Below, in pieces: positions 40,885 to 49,856 of a DNA stretch of 64,000 bases; positions within the stretch are counted from its first letter, which is position 1; every line of letters begins with the position of its first letter. The notes below the pieces were generated by a model, which was not told where the DNA came from, did no database searches, and saw only the letters and a program-made list of their open reading frames with translations. This DNA is from Emticicia fluvialis. Its GTDB lineage: Bacteria > Bacteroidota > Bacteroidia > Cytophagales > Spirosomataceae. The DNA lies in assembly GCF_024793945.1 (NCBI RefSeq), contig NZ_JANUSD010000011.1:62001-126000 (forward strand), in the 5' to 3' direction. Both the position numbers and the translations under genes were made by a program.

Positions 40885-43032
40885 TTAGTTGAGGAAGATT
40901 TCATCAACAAAAAACCAGCCCGGCTTCCCTTTTTCCGGATGCCACTTAGGCAATTTTGGTAGTGGTTTCACTACTACTTTTATTACTTTATAATCACCGG
41001 GTCTGATAGGCACATTAATACCCATGTTTACAGCATTCTGCATTTTATCGGGCTGCTCCGGCACTATTTTTTGAAGTTTCTTGAGGTCTGCCTCACTGCT
41101 CCCCCCCCATACTTCAACAGTAGCAGGCGGCATAATGTGCGACCCCGGCTTCATTAAATAGCTCAGGGTTATCGTGCTTAAAAACGTTGGCTTCTTAAAT
41201 TTCAGCAGGCTCACAAAATCTTCCTGCTGGTAACCCAGCCAAGCCGCATCGCCGTGATTATCGTTCGGGCCTTTCTTTAAATCTATCAGGTTCCTGGCGC
41301 CCTTGCCTGCATACTGCGGTTTGGGTAAGGTAAGCAAAATGGCTGTATCAGCTACAAAGCCGGCTTTAAAGAAAGTGTAAGATACTCTGTTACTTGCAAG
41401 CCATCCATCTTTGGTGGCCAGCGCTTTTAAACGGGTATAGCTATCAACAACCAATGGTTTGGTGTATATCGTTCCGGTGGTTGAGTCAGGGTCTGTGCCA
41501 TCTAAAGTATAATGAATCTGCACATTCTTTAACGTATGTTTAAGCTCTACCGGTATGCCTTTTTTAAGTATAAAATCTTCATTAACCAGTATCGGCGGAT
41601 TCAGTTTCAGTACTTCTTTCGGATTCCCCCTGTAACCTGTATCAAATACAACCCCCGGATACTTTTTAGCAAATTCCTGAATTGCCACTGAATCTAACGA
41701 AGTATTCCATACGAAAACTTCTTTTAAAGCTGGCAACACCATTAATTTTTGTAGTTGGGCTTTTCCTACTTTTGTACCTGACAATGTAACAGAAAATAAT
41801 TTTTTGTTTTGTGCAAGCTGGTCTAAAGTACCACCTGAAATATCAGTCTGATTCAGATTGAGTTTTTCAAGATTTCTGAATTGGGCAATTAGCTTAACAT
41901 CTTCGTCTTTCACAGGCATTTTTGACAGGCTCAGTTCTACCAGTTGCTCTTTTACTTTAGCCAGATTCTCAAGTGACTTTTTATCGAATTTCCGACTAAC
42001 AAAAAACTCGGCCTCCAATGCCGGAGACCCGGCTGCCAGCGGACTTACCACACAAAAAGGTGTGTTGACGTCTGTCAATGTACTTTCAGATGCCTCGGCG
42101 AAATCGTAAGTTTTTATACTATTGCCACTGCCCGCCATTTTCAGGGCCATTGCTCTGGTTTTTGATGCCTCCGGATAATCCTTCACCGTTTTTTTTATGT
42201 TGGCGCCTTCCTGTATCCAAGCACTCAATAAGGCAATTTCTTCAAAAGTCAGCTGTTCTTTGCCTTTAGGCGGCATGTGCTCTTTTTCTTCAAGCGGTAA
42301 GTGTACCCTTTGCAGCAATAAGCTATGCAGGGTATCTCCGGCTTTCCATAAAGCGCCATGCTTACCCCCTTTCAGTATTTTTTCTACGCTGCTCATGTTC
42401 AGTTCTCCTTTTACTTTCTGGTCGTTATGGCATGCCATACATTTCTTTTCCAGAATCGGCACAATAGAGACAGCATATAGATTGCTTTCAGTCGAAAAAT
42501 CTGACGATTTCTTTTTATTCTCAAAGGCTTCCAGTACATAGTTCTCACCATGCGTGATAGCCGCCCCATAGTGACCGGCTAAAATGAAAAGCACTAGACA
42601 GAATACTGACAGGTACTGAAGTAACTTTGTTTTTTCGCTTAAATATTCATAAAACCAGGTTAAAGCATAAGTAAATACACTCACGCCTACACCTGTCCAC
42701 TTATGCCATTGCAAAAGACCGGCATCGTATCCACCCTCTCTCGACAGGAAAAAACCCATCAAAGCAGCAATACATGACGTAAGCGCCGTAATGATGAGCA
42801 TCAGCCTCACAAAAAATGTATAGCTTTTGGGTTCAATTTCTTTCTTCATCAGTATTATGAGTACCAGTACAATTGAAAACCCGATTGGTAAATGCAGAAG
42901 CATTGGGTGAAGCCTGCCAAACGGGCTTACCCAAAGAGGCACCTTTACTCTTTCTTCAAAAAAGAGCAGAAAAATGAGCAGTAAATTACAAACTAGTAAA
43001 AGATACGAACTGGCTTTATAGAAACGATTCAT
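40885..43032 (-). CDS. Membrane-anchored planctomycete-type cytochrome with LRR-like and hexosaminidase-C-terminal-like domains
   Basis: 715 residues, a composite. N-terminal membrane part with four or five helices (about 8-160; FGRLHPMLLHLPIGFSIVLV is DUF2231-like). Then a heme motif CMACH at 198-202 in a PSCyt1-like domain that ends MPPKGKEQLTFEEIALLSAWI. Next, leucine-rich-like repeats (about 350-450: LEKLNLNQTDISGGTLDQLA). Last, a chitobiase/hexosaminidase C-terminal-like module (VQIHYTLDGTDPDS) and a beta-rich end. Probably inner-membrane anchored with the heme outside. Third gene of an operon with the DUF1501 and PSD1 genes, 43 bp after the former. Substrate unknown. Confidence 0.85.
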   Translation of the reverse strand: MNRFYKASSYLLLVCNLLLIFLLFFEERVKVPLWVSPFGRLHPMLLHLPIGFSIVLVLIILMKKEIEPKSYTFFVRLMLIITALTSCIAALMGFFLSREGGYDAGLLQWHKWTGVGVSVFTYALTWFYEYLSEKTKLLQYLSVFCLVLFILAGHYGAAITHGENYVLEAFENKKKSSDFSTESNLYAVSIVPILEKKCMACHNDQKVKGELNMSSVEKILKGGKHGALWKAGDTLHSLLLQRVHLPLEEKEHMPPKGKEQLTFEEIALLSAWIQEGANIKKTVKDYPEASKTRAMALKMAGSGNSIKTYDFAEASESTLTDVNTPFCVVSPLAAGSPALEAEFFVSRKFDKKSLENLAKVKEQLVELSLSKMPVKDEDVKLIAQFRNLEKLNLNQTDISGGTLDQLAQNKKLFSVTLSGTKVGKAQLQKLMVLPALKEVFVWNTSLDSVAIQEFAKKYPGVVFDTGYRGNPKEVLKLNPPILVNEDFILKKGIPVELKHTLKNVQIHYTLDGTDPDSTTGTIYTKPLVVDSYTRLKALATKDGWLASNRVSYTFFKAGFVADTAILLTLPKPQYAGKGARNLIDLKKGPNDNHGDAAWLGYQQEDFVSLLKFKKPTFLSTITLSYLMKPGSHIMPPATVEVWGGSSEADLKKLQKIVPEQPDKMQNAVNMGINVPIRPGDYKVIKVVVKPLPKLPKWHPEKGKPGWFFVDEIFLN

Positions 43033-43075
43033 CGAAGTGTTCAGGGTGCAATAGATGTTTCAGACAGGTGGAAAA

Positions 43076-44530
43076 TCAGGCAATGATACCGGGCACCAGC
43101 TTACCGGCCACGTCGGTGAGCCTGTATCTTCTGCCTAAATGCTTATAAGTAAGCTGCTCATGGTTAAGACCCATCAGGTGCATCACAGTGGCATGGAAAT
43201 CGTGTATATGCACGGGGTCTTTAACTATATTGTAACCAAACTCGTCTGTTTCTCCATAAACTATGCCGGGCTTTACCCCACCGCCCGCCATCCAGATGGT
43301 GTAGGCTCTGGGGTGGTGGTCACGGCCATAATTATCTTTTGTAAAGTTGCCCTGGCAATAATTGGTTCTGCCAAATTCGCCGCCCCATATCACAAGCGTT
43401 TCGTCTAACAGTCCTCTTTGTTTCAAGTCCATTATTAAAGCTGCCGACGAACGGTCAACGTCTTCGGCCTGCAACGGCATTTCGTTAGGCAAATTACCGT
43501 GCTGGTCCCATCCCTGATGATACAACTGCACGAAGCGCACGCCCGATTCAGAGAGTTTTCTTGCCAGCAAAGCATTGGCCGCATAAGTACCCGGCACCAG
43601 GCATTCAGGGCCATACATTTTTACGATATGGTCTGGCTCTTTTGATAAGTCTGTCAACTCAGGCACAGCCGTTTGCATGCGGTAGGCCATTTCATATTGC
43701 TGCACTTTGGCCTGCACTTCGGGGTCGCCATTGGTCTCAAAGCCCAGGTTATTAAGTTCTGCCAGTTTATCCAGCATACGCCTGCGCGATTCTTTATCAA
43801 TACCTTCTGAATCTTTCAGATACAGAATCGGGTCTTCTCCGCTACTGAACACCACGCCCTGATGGATAGAATCAAGAAAACCGTTTGTCCACAGTTTAGA
43901 GTAAACCCCTTGCCCGTTGCCTCTTCCGCGCGACAATAACACGCAAAACGCAGGCAGGTTTTTGTTTTCACTACCTAAACCGTAGCTCATCCAGGCGCCC
44001 ATGCTCGGGCGATTCCCAACCTGTGCTCCTGTCTGGAGGAAAGTCAGCGCGGGGTCATGATTTATGGCCTCGGTGTTCATGGTTTTTATGATACAAAGCT
44101 CATCCACAATCCTGGCCATGTTGGGAAACATATCGCTTACCCATGCGCCAGACTGACCGTATTGCTTAAACCCGAAATAAGACCCAACCAGCGGAAATTT
44201 GGTCTGGTTGGCGGTCATACCAGTCAGCCTCTGCCCTCCTCTGATTGACTCGGGCAGGTCTTCACCTGCCATTTTATTGAGCAAAGGTTTATAATCGAAA
44301 GTTTCAAGCTGAGAAGGTGCCCCATTCTGAAACAGATAAATTACTCTTTTGGCTTTGGGTGCAAAGTGAGGCAAGCCAAGCGGCAATTGTGCCGTGCTTT
44401 CATCTCCGCCCCTGAAGAGGTCAGGAATCATCAATGAGCCCAAGGCCAAACTGCCCAGGCCCACAGCCGATTTGCTCAGAAAATGCCTGCGGTTAATATT
44501 CAATCTGTTTTTGAAAAATTCGTTTTCCAT
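43076..44530 (-). CDS. DUF1501 family (sulfatase-like) protein with Tat-type signal
   Basis: 484 residues. The signal NRRHFLSKSAVGLGSLALGS carries a twin-arginine motif. DUF1501 landmarks: RVIYLFQNGAPSQLETFDYK, GSWVSDMFPNMA-like SGAWVSDMFPNMARIVDELC, NHDPALTFLQTGAQ, PSMGAWMSYGLGSEN, GWDQHGNLPNEM, WGGEFGRT and GRDHHPRAYTIWMAGGG. The fold is alkaline phosphatase/sulfatase-like and the His/Asp/Glu positions needed for metal binding are present, but the substrate of the family is unknown. Members are nearly always paired with PSCyt1/PSD1 proteins, as here (39 bp downstream of one). Confidence 0.92.
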   Translation of the reverse strand: MENEFFKNRLNINRRHFLSKSAVGLGSLALGSLMIPDLFRGGDESTAQLPLGLPHFAPKAKRVIYLFQNGAPSQLETFDYKPLLNKMAGEDLPESIRGGQRLTGMTANQTKFPLVGSYFGFKQYGQSGAWVSDMFPNMARIVDELCIIKTMNTEAINHDPALTFLQTGAQVGNRPSMGAWMSYGLGSENKNLPAFCVLLSRGRGNGQGVYSKLWTNGFLDSIHQGVVFSSGEDPILYLKDSEGIDKESRRRMLDKLAELNNLGFETNGDPEVQAKVQQYEMAYRMQTAVPELTDLSKEPDHIVKMYGPECLVPGTYAANALLARKLSESGVRFVQLYHQGWDQHGNLPNEMPLQAEDVDRSSAALIMDLKQRGLLDETLVIWGGEFGRTNYCQGNFTKDNYGRDHHPRAYTIWMAGGGVKPGIVYGETDEFGYNIVKDPVHIHDFHATVMHLMGLNHEQLTYKHLGRRYRLTDVAGKLVPGIIA

Positions 44531-44569
44531 CAGTGAAAATTAAAATCAGTAATTGGTAATTCAAAACGG

Positions 44570-46915
44570 CTAAATGCGGGTAATGGCCTCTTCCATGTTA
44601 TACAACATCTGAATAGTTTGCATCAAAGCAGCGGCCGAAGCCTTGTCTTTTACTGCTTCATGTTTGTATTCACCTATATTCAGTAGCCTTTCGGCTCGCT
44701 TTATATCTTTTTTAAGTAACCCTGACTCTTGCGCAAAATACTGCTTCACAATGGTCATTTCCTTTTCGGTCGGCTTTCGGCAAAGCACCTTTCTGAAAGC
44801 CTTTTCCAGTTTTGTATCATAGTTACCGATTTCAATCGACAGCTTTTCAGCCATTACCCTTGAGCCTTCAATCATCTGCGGGTCGTTCATCATTACCAGT
44901 GCCTGTAAAGGCGTATTGGTACGCACGCGTTGTACCTCGCATTGGTCACGGTTACTGGCATCAAAAATCAACATGGCAGGTGGCGGAACCGTTCGTTTAA
45001 TGAACACATACATACCACGCCTGTATAGGTCAGATTCATGGTCCTGCACATATCTTGACAGCGTTCCGCGGCCAGAGGTTGCCACTTCCCACAACCCTTT
45101 GGGTTGATACGGTTTAATACTTGGCCCGCCGATTTCATCATTTAGTATGCCACTGCTCGACAAAACATAGTCGCGTACGTTTTCTGCTGGTATTCGAAGG
45201 CGCGAACTCCTTGCCAGATAAATATTCTCAGGGTCGGTGTTAAGGTGTTTCTTTGTTACCACTGAAGACTGCCGGTAAGTGGCCGACATTACCATCTGTT
45301 TTACCAGCCTTTTAACATTCCAGCCTTTTTCTCTGAAATCAACCGCCAGCCAGTCGAGTAATTCGGGATGAGACGGTAGTTCACCCTGCATCCCGAAATC
45401 GCCCAGTGTTTTTACAATACCTCTGCCAAAAAACTGCGCCCACAGGCGGTTCACATATACCCGTGCCGTTAAAGGATTTTTAGGGTCAAGCATCCATTTG
45501 GCTAGTCCCAGGCGGCCTCTTCCGTACTTTAGGGTATCATAAGGCATTACCCTTTGCGGCAGGCCAAAGGTTACTGAGTCGCCGTGCGAATCATAATTCC
45601 CGCGGTTCAGCACATAGGTTGTCCGGGTTTTGGTAGTATCTTTCATTACCATTACCATCACTTTTGCGGTGTCTTTTTTATTGATAAACCTCAATAAAGA
45701 CTTTACGTCTGCATCGGTTATAGCCATGTTCGGCGGGTCGGCAAAAGAGGCATCTATGGTTCCGAAAAGACCCTTTTCAGGCACCTGGTTAAAGAAAGCA
45801 AAGGTGCGGTAATAATCTTTCTGAGAAATCGGGTCATACTTATGGTCGTGGCATTTGGCGCATTCAAATGTCAGCGCCAGAAAAGACTTGCCAAAGGTAT
45901 TGGTGCGGTCGGTTACGTATTCTATCCGGTATTCTTCGTCAATTACCCCGCCTTCCTGTGTTATTTTATGATTCCGGTTAAATCCGGTTGCCAGTAGCAT
46001 TTCTTTTGAAGGTTTACCGCTTCCGTCCGGATTCGGCAGCAGGTCGCCGGCTAATTGCCAGCTCAGAAACTTACTGTAAGGATAATTCTCATTATAGGCA
46101 TGAATCACCCAGTCTCTCCAGGGCCACATGGTACGCAGCCCATCGTCCTGGTATCCGTGCGAATCGGCATAACGGGCTACGTCCAGCCAGTAGGTGGCCA
46201 TTTTCTCGCCGTAGTGCTTGCTCTTTAATAGTTCGTCTACAATTTTTTCATACGCATTTGACGAATTGTCATTCAGGAAACGGTCTTGCAAGTCTACACT
46301 TGGCGGCAGGCCGGTTAAGTCGAGGCTTACACGTTTCAGCAATTGTTCTTTTTCTGCCTCATCATTGGGTTTCAGACCCTTCTCACGCATTTTGTCATAC
46401 ACAAAATTATCTATCTCGTTCACCACCCAATCTTCATCGGCTTTAGGCACCGTTGTTTTACGTGGTGCAATAAATGCCCAGTGTTCTTTATATTTTGCAC
46501 CCTGCTTAATCCATTTTTCTATCAGGTCTATTTCATGCCGGGTCAGTTTCAGGTTTGATTCAACCGGAGGCATCAGTTGGCTGGAGTCTTTGGCTGTAAT
46601 TCTAAGAAACACTTCTGACAAATCCGGATTTCCGGCCACAATGGCATGTGCCTTTGGGTTGTCTTTCAGCGCAGCATACGCGCCTTCCGGGGTATCCAGG
46701 CGCAGGTTCGCTTCGCGGGTTTTGGCGTCCGGGCCATGGCACTTAAAACAACGGTCGGATAATATCGGGCGGATATGAAAATTATAGTCTACCTCGTCTG
46801 GTATAGCCGATGTTTCTGCTGAAGCGCTGGTGCAATTCCAGACCACAGAGGCAATGCCAACCGTAATAAGGCAAAGAAGAAAAAGGTATTTAATTTTTAC
46901 GGTTAAAGTTTTCAT
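44570..46915 (-). CDS. PSCyt1-DUF1549-DUF1553 (PSD1) cytochrome-like protein
   Basis: 781 residues. Signal segment about 1-27. Planctomycete cytochrome domain with CFKCH (56-60) and the C-terminal seal LMPPVESNLKLTRHEIDLIEKWI. DUF1549 follows (about 155-370) with LTGLPP and MATYWLDVARYADSHGYQDD, then a second heme-type motif CAKCH (352-356) in LTFECAKCHDHKYDPIS. DUF1553 (about 460-740) has VYVNRLWAQFFGRGIVKTLG, LPSHPELLDWLAVDF and NTPLQALVMMNDP. Two CxxCH motifs suggest covalent heme and electron transfer outside the cytoplasm. First gene of the three-gene operon; a -7-like TACTTTTG lies 32 bp upstream. Confidence 0.92.
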   Translation of the reverse strand: MKTLTVKIKYLFLLCLITVGIASVVWNCTSASAETSAIPDEVDYNFHIRPILSDRCFKCHGPDAKTREANLRLDTPEGAYAALKDNPKAHAIVAGNPDLSEVFLRITAKDSSQLMPPVESNLKLTRHEIDLIEKWIKQGAKYKEHWAFIAPRKTTVPKADEDWVVNEIDNFVYDKMREKGLKPNDEAEKEQLLKRVSLDLTGLPPSVDLQDRFLNDNSSNAYEKIVDELLKSKHYGEKMATYWLDVARYADSHGYQDDGLRTMWPWRDWVIHAYNENYPYSKFLSWQLAGDLLPNPDGSGKPSKEMLLATGFNRNHKITQEGGVIDEEYRIEYVTDRTNTFGKSFLALTFECAKCHDHKYDPISQKDYYRTFAFFNQVPEKGLFGTIDASFADPPNMAITDADVKSLLRFINKKDTAKVMVMVMKDTTKTRTTYVLNRGNYDSHGDSVTFGLPQRVMPYDTLKYGRGRLGLAKWMLDPKNPLTARVYVNRLWAQFFGRGIVKTLGDFGMQGELPSHPELLDWLAVDFREKGWNVKRLVKQMVMSATYRQSSVVTKKHLNTDPENIYLARSSRLRIPAENVRDYVLSSSGILNDEIGGPSIKPYQPKGLWEVATSGRGTLSRYVQDHESDLYRRGMYVFIKRTVPPPAMLIFDASNRDQCEVQRVRTNTPLQALVMMNDPQMIEGSRVMAEKLSIEIGNYDTKLEKAFRKVLCRKPTEKEMTIVKQYFAQESGLLKKDIKRAERLLNIGEYKHEAVKDKASAAALMQTIQMLYNMEEAITRI

Positions 46916-47216
46916 TAAGGGTGTTTGAATAGAGATGGCCCAAAAACAAAAGTAGTATTTTTTATAGAAAAAATGAAATTATTTAAAACATTATTAAATT
47001 ATTTTAAAAATTCAATTCTGCTCATTTACACCCCTGTTTTCTGCGAAAACATGGCTCCAAAGGCCATATTTTATAATTTAATTGAATAGATTTTAATAAT
47101 TACGCTAAAGTAGCCAGAACGACTATCCTATTGCACCAAAAAATCAGTTTTTTCGATGCAATACCTAAAAAATTATATTTAATTTTAGTGATTCCTCTTA
47201 AATCATTCGCAAACTT
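46916..47216. promoter_or_regulatory. Divergent gap between PSD1 operon and exported PLP-enzyme gene
   Basis: 301 bp, very AT-rich. On the minus strand TACTTTTG (46947-46954) matches TAnnTTTG, with TTTC 20 bp upstream (46975-46978) as a three-of-four -33 element, a plausible promoter for the PSD1 operon. Nothing comparable was found for the plus-strand gene. Confidence 0.45.
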
Positions 47217-48371
47217 ATGAACCATCTACACCGCAGAAATTTCCTGAAGCTGTCTTCTGCCTTTTCGCTGGCACCTGCCTTTGCTGCCAACGCTTTTACA
47301 ACTGAAAACCCACCTATTGACGTGCTACCTGCCACTGTTAATTTTGTATCAGACGGGCTTGTGCTTAATCCGGCGGCTTATTCACAATTACTGGCAGATA
47401 TTACCAAAAAAAAGAACCTGACGGCCGACTATTATTCTCAGAACGGCTGCGTAGAAGAGCTGGAAACAAAAATGGCAAATCTGCTGGGCAAAGAAGCCGC
47501 CGTTTTTATGCCAAAGGGTACATTGGCTAATCATCTGGCCATACGGACACAGGCAGGAAAAAACAGCAGGGTGATTCTTCAGCACGAAAGCCATGTGTAT
47601 AACGATACGGGAGATTCCACCCAGATACTCTCCAATCTTAATCTGGTTCCTTTAGGTTTAGATAAGGCAACTTTTACGGTTGAAGAAGTAAGCGAGGTAC
47701 TGAAAAGAACAGCAGGTGGCAGAGTGGCTTCTAAAGTAGGGGTTATATCTATTGAATCGCCGGTACGAAGGAAAAACGGACAATTGTTTGATTACGAACA
47801 AATGCAGCAGATTTCAGCTCTTGCCAGAACCAATAACATTAAAATGCACCTTGATGGTGCGCGGTTATTGCTGGCTTCTGCCTATACAGGTATCAGTCCG
47901 GCTGCTTATGCCTCTTTATTTGATACCGTTTATGTCTCGCTTTACAAATATTTCAATGCGGCATCAGGGGCTATTCTGGCGGGACCAAAAGAACTGATAG
48001 CCCCAATGTATCATGAAAGGCGGATGTTTGGAGGCGGTTTGCATCAGGTCTGGCCTTTTGCAGCGGTGGCGTTACATTATCTGGATGGTTTTGCCGACAG
48101 ATATGCCAAAGCTGTAAACATTGCCGAAGACCTGATAAAAAACCTCGATGCGCATGGGGCATTTAAAATTGAGCGTATTACGAACGGAACCAATATTTTT
48201 AAACTGACAGTGAAAGGCATAGCCTCAAAAACATTTGCAGAAAACCTGAAGAAAAATGGTATTACAGCCAGGCCGAATGAAAGCAATGGTTTTAATCTTC
48301 TGGTAAATGAGTCATTGTTGAGTAGTAATGCATCTACTTTGGCTCAGGCGTTTATAAATAGTTTGAAATAA
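47217..48371 (+). CDS. Threonine aldolase/beta-eliminating lyase-like PLP enzyme with Tat-type signal
   Basis: 384 residues. The opening HRRNFLKLSSAFSLAPAFAA is a twin-arginine-type signal, odd for a family that is normally cytoplasmic. The remainder is a fold-type I lyase like L-allo-threonine aldolase: FVSDG near the start, GKEAAVFMPKGTLANHLAI, HESHVYNDTGD, IKMHLDGARLLLA, and the PLP lysine K244 in SLYKYFNAASGAIL. The family cleaves threonine or related beta-hydroxy amino acids to glycine and an aldehyde. Tat export would let the protein leave with PLP bound. Substrate in the periplasm unknown; the creatininase-like gene follows in the same direction 173 bp later. Confidence 0.88.
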   Translation: MNHLHRRNFLKLSSAFSLAPAFAANAFTTENPPIDVLPATVNFVSDGLVLNPAAYSQLLADITKKKNLTADYYSQNGCVEELETKMANLLGKEAAVFMPKGTLANHLAIRTQAGKNSRVILQHESHVYNDTGDSTQILSNLNLVPLGLDKATFTVEEVSEVLKRTAGGRVASKVGVISIESPVRRKNGQLFDYEQMQQISALARTNNIKMHLDGARLLLASAYTGISPAAYASLFDTVYVSLYKYFNAASGAILAGPKELIAPMYHERRMFGGGLHQVWPFAAVALHYLDGFADRYAKAVNIAEDLIKNLDAHGAFKIERITNGTNIFKLTVKGIASKTFAENLKKNGITARPNESNGFNLLVNESLLSSNASTLAQAFINSLK

Positions 48372-48544
48372 TTGTTTTCCACCTAAAAAACACCCAATGA
48401 ATTGGGCGACTAATAAAACAAAGGTTAATTTTTCTGCAAGAATACCGGCATAAGTCGGTATAAAAATAAACTATTCTGTTGTTTTGAAAGCCAGTAAATT
48501 CATACACTGTTTTTAAAAATATCGGTCCTTTAATAATATAATTC

Positions 48545-49636
48545 ATGAAAAAAATCTACTCCCTCATACTCCTGAGCATCACCCTAAACAGTTTTGCACA
48601 AAATAATATTCCGGCTACTAACGAAGCCATCTATCTGGAAGATATCAGTTGGACATCTGCTCGCCAAATACTCAACAGTGAAACGGTGGTTGTCATTCCC
48701 CTCGGTGCAGGCGCCAAAGAACATGGGCCTCATTTGCCTCTGTCGACTGATTTTCTGCAAGCACAAGAGCTGGCTAAAAGAGTAGCTGCCAAAAAAAAGG
48801 TGGTTATTACACCCACTGTCAGTTACGGGTTTTATCCGGCTTTTCTGAAATACCCCGGCTCTACCAGTACTACTTTTGCAACAGCCACCAATATGGTGGT
48901 TGAGATAGTGAGAAGTCTGGCTGGCTATGGCCCCCGCAGGTTTTATATTATTAATGTGGGGGTAAGCACCACCCCTACCCTTGAAACAGCCGCCAGAACG
49001 CTGGCAGATGAGGGCATACTGCTCTATTTCAGTAGGTATGACCGCCCTGCTTTCGATAAAGCAGAGGCTCGTTTCAGAACTAAAACTTATAGCGGCCATG
49101 CCGATGAATTGGAAACCTCTAATGTCCTAAGCATCCGCCCCGATTTGGTTGATATGGACAGCGCCGTTAATGATTCGAGCATGAAAGGCAAAAGCGGAAG
49201 TATGACCCCCATCATGATTGAGGGCGGCAATCTGAATACCAGTGGTATCAACGGCTATGCAGCTTTGGGAACCAGAGAAAAAGGAGAAAAGAACATGGCA
49301 TCGTTTGCGCATGAATTAATGAAAGAGATTGACAGCATAGCCACTTGCGCCTTACCCAAAGTAAAAAACAAAACGGCTGAGTTTGCCCAATACATAGGCA
49401 CTTATGTAGATGCCACCGGGCGCAAACTGGAAATAAGCCAGAAAGACAATACACTGCACTTTATCTGGAACGGGCGAGACACACGAAATTTCTTCCATCT
49501 TTATCAGGATGCCCCCGATTATTTTTCGTCCATGAATATGAACATACTTTTTGTAAAAGATGAGTCGGGTGCGGTAAAAAAAGCCTGGTGCCAGTTCAGG
49601 GGCGAGAGGTTCTGGGTTACAAAGGCAAGCCAATAA
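48545..49636 (+). CDS. Exported creatininase-family protein with C-terminal DUF3471-like domain
   Basis: 363 residues. Sec-type signal about 1-18 (IYSLILLSITLNSFA). The creatininase domain (about 28-255) has the metal site AKEHGPHLPLSTD (58-69) and GHADELETS. Compared with the usual PxGSxEQHGxHLP, the Glu sits directly before His60 in a loop one residue longer. The last about 85 residues, starting FAQYIGTYVDATGRKLEIS, look like DUF3471, a beta-rich add-on often attached to exported hydrolases. The family are metal-dependent amidohydrolases; actual substrate unknown. Follows the Tat-type PLP enzyme, with which it may be co-transcribed. Confidence 0.85.
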   Translation: MKKIYSLILLSITLNSFAQNNIPATNEAIYLEDISWTSARQILNSETVVVIPLGAGAKEHGPHLPLSTDFLQAQELAKRVAAKKKVVITPTVSYGFYPAFLKYPGSTSTTFATATNMVVEIVRSLAGYGPRRFYIINVGVSTTPTLETAARTLADEGILLYFSRYDRPAFDKAEARFRTKTYSGHADELETSNVLSIRPDLVDMDSAVNDSSMKGKSGSMTPIMIEGGNLNTSGINGYAALGTREKGEKNMASFAHELMKEIDSIATCALPKVKNKTAEFAQYIGTYVDATGRKLEISQKDNTLHFIWNGRDTRNFFHLYQDAPDYFSSMNMNILFVKDESGAVKKAWCQFRGERFWVTKASQ

Positions 49637-49812
49637 TTTTCTTGTGGTTCCGTTATCAATAAAAAACCTGTAAAGACGGTTATTCCCCGGCAGGTAATTA
49701 AGGCTATTGCTTTGCTCGGAAACCAGATTCTGATTGGCCTGTCTATTAACCTTTTAATGCACCACGAAATACTATTTTCCTTGTTATTCAAGGGTTTTTC
49801 TGCCAGGATTCA

Positions 49813-49820
49813 TATATTTG
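49813..49820 (+). promoter_or_regulatory. Possible -7 box for ftsK
   Basis: TATATTTG matches TAnnTTTG and lies 36 bp before the ftsK start. No TTTG at the expected -33 spacing. Confidence 0.35.
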
Positions 49821-49856
49821 TTTTAAAATTGATAGCTTTCCTAATAAAAGTATAAG

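Noticed and set aside
46218..46778. 186-codon plus-strand frame
   Set aside because: Antisense to the PSD1 gene; Ser/Phe-rich translation with no domain.
44570..46915. Lipoprotein signal in the PSD1 protein (C28 after SVVWN)
   Set aside because: The residues before the Cys (VWN) do not fit a lipobox; treated as a plain signal or anchor segment.
48393..48406. Terminator after the PLP enzyme gene (CCCAAT-GA-ATTGGG)
   Set aside because: The loop has only two bases and the T-run lies on the opposite strand, so it is a poor terminator for the plus-strand gene.
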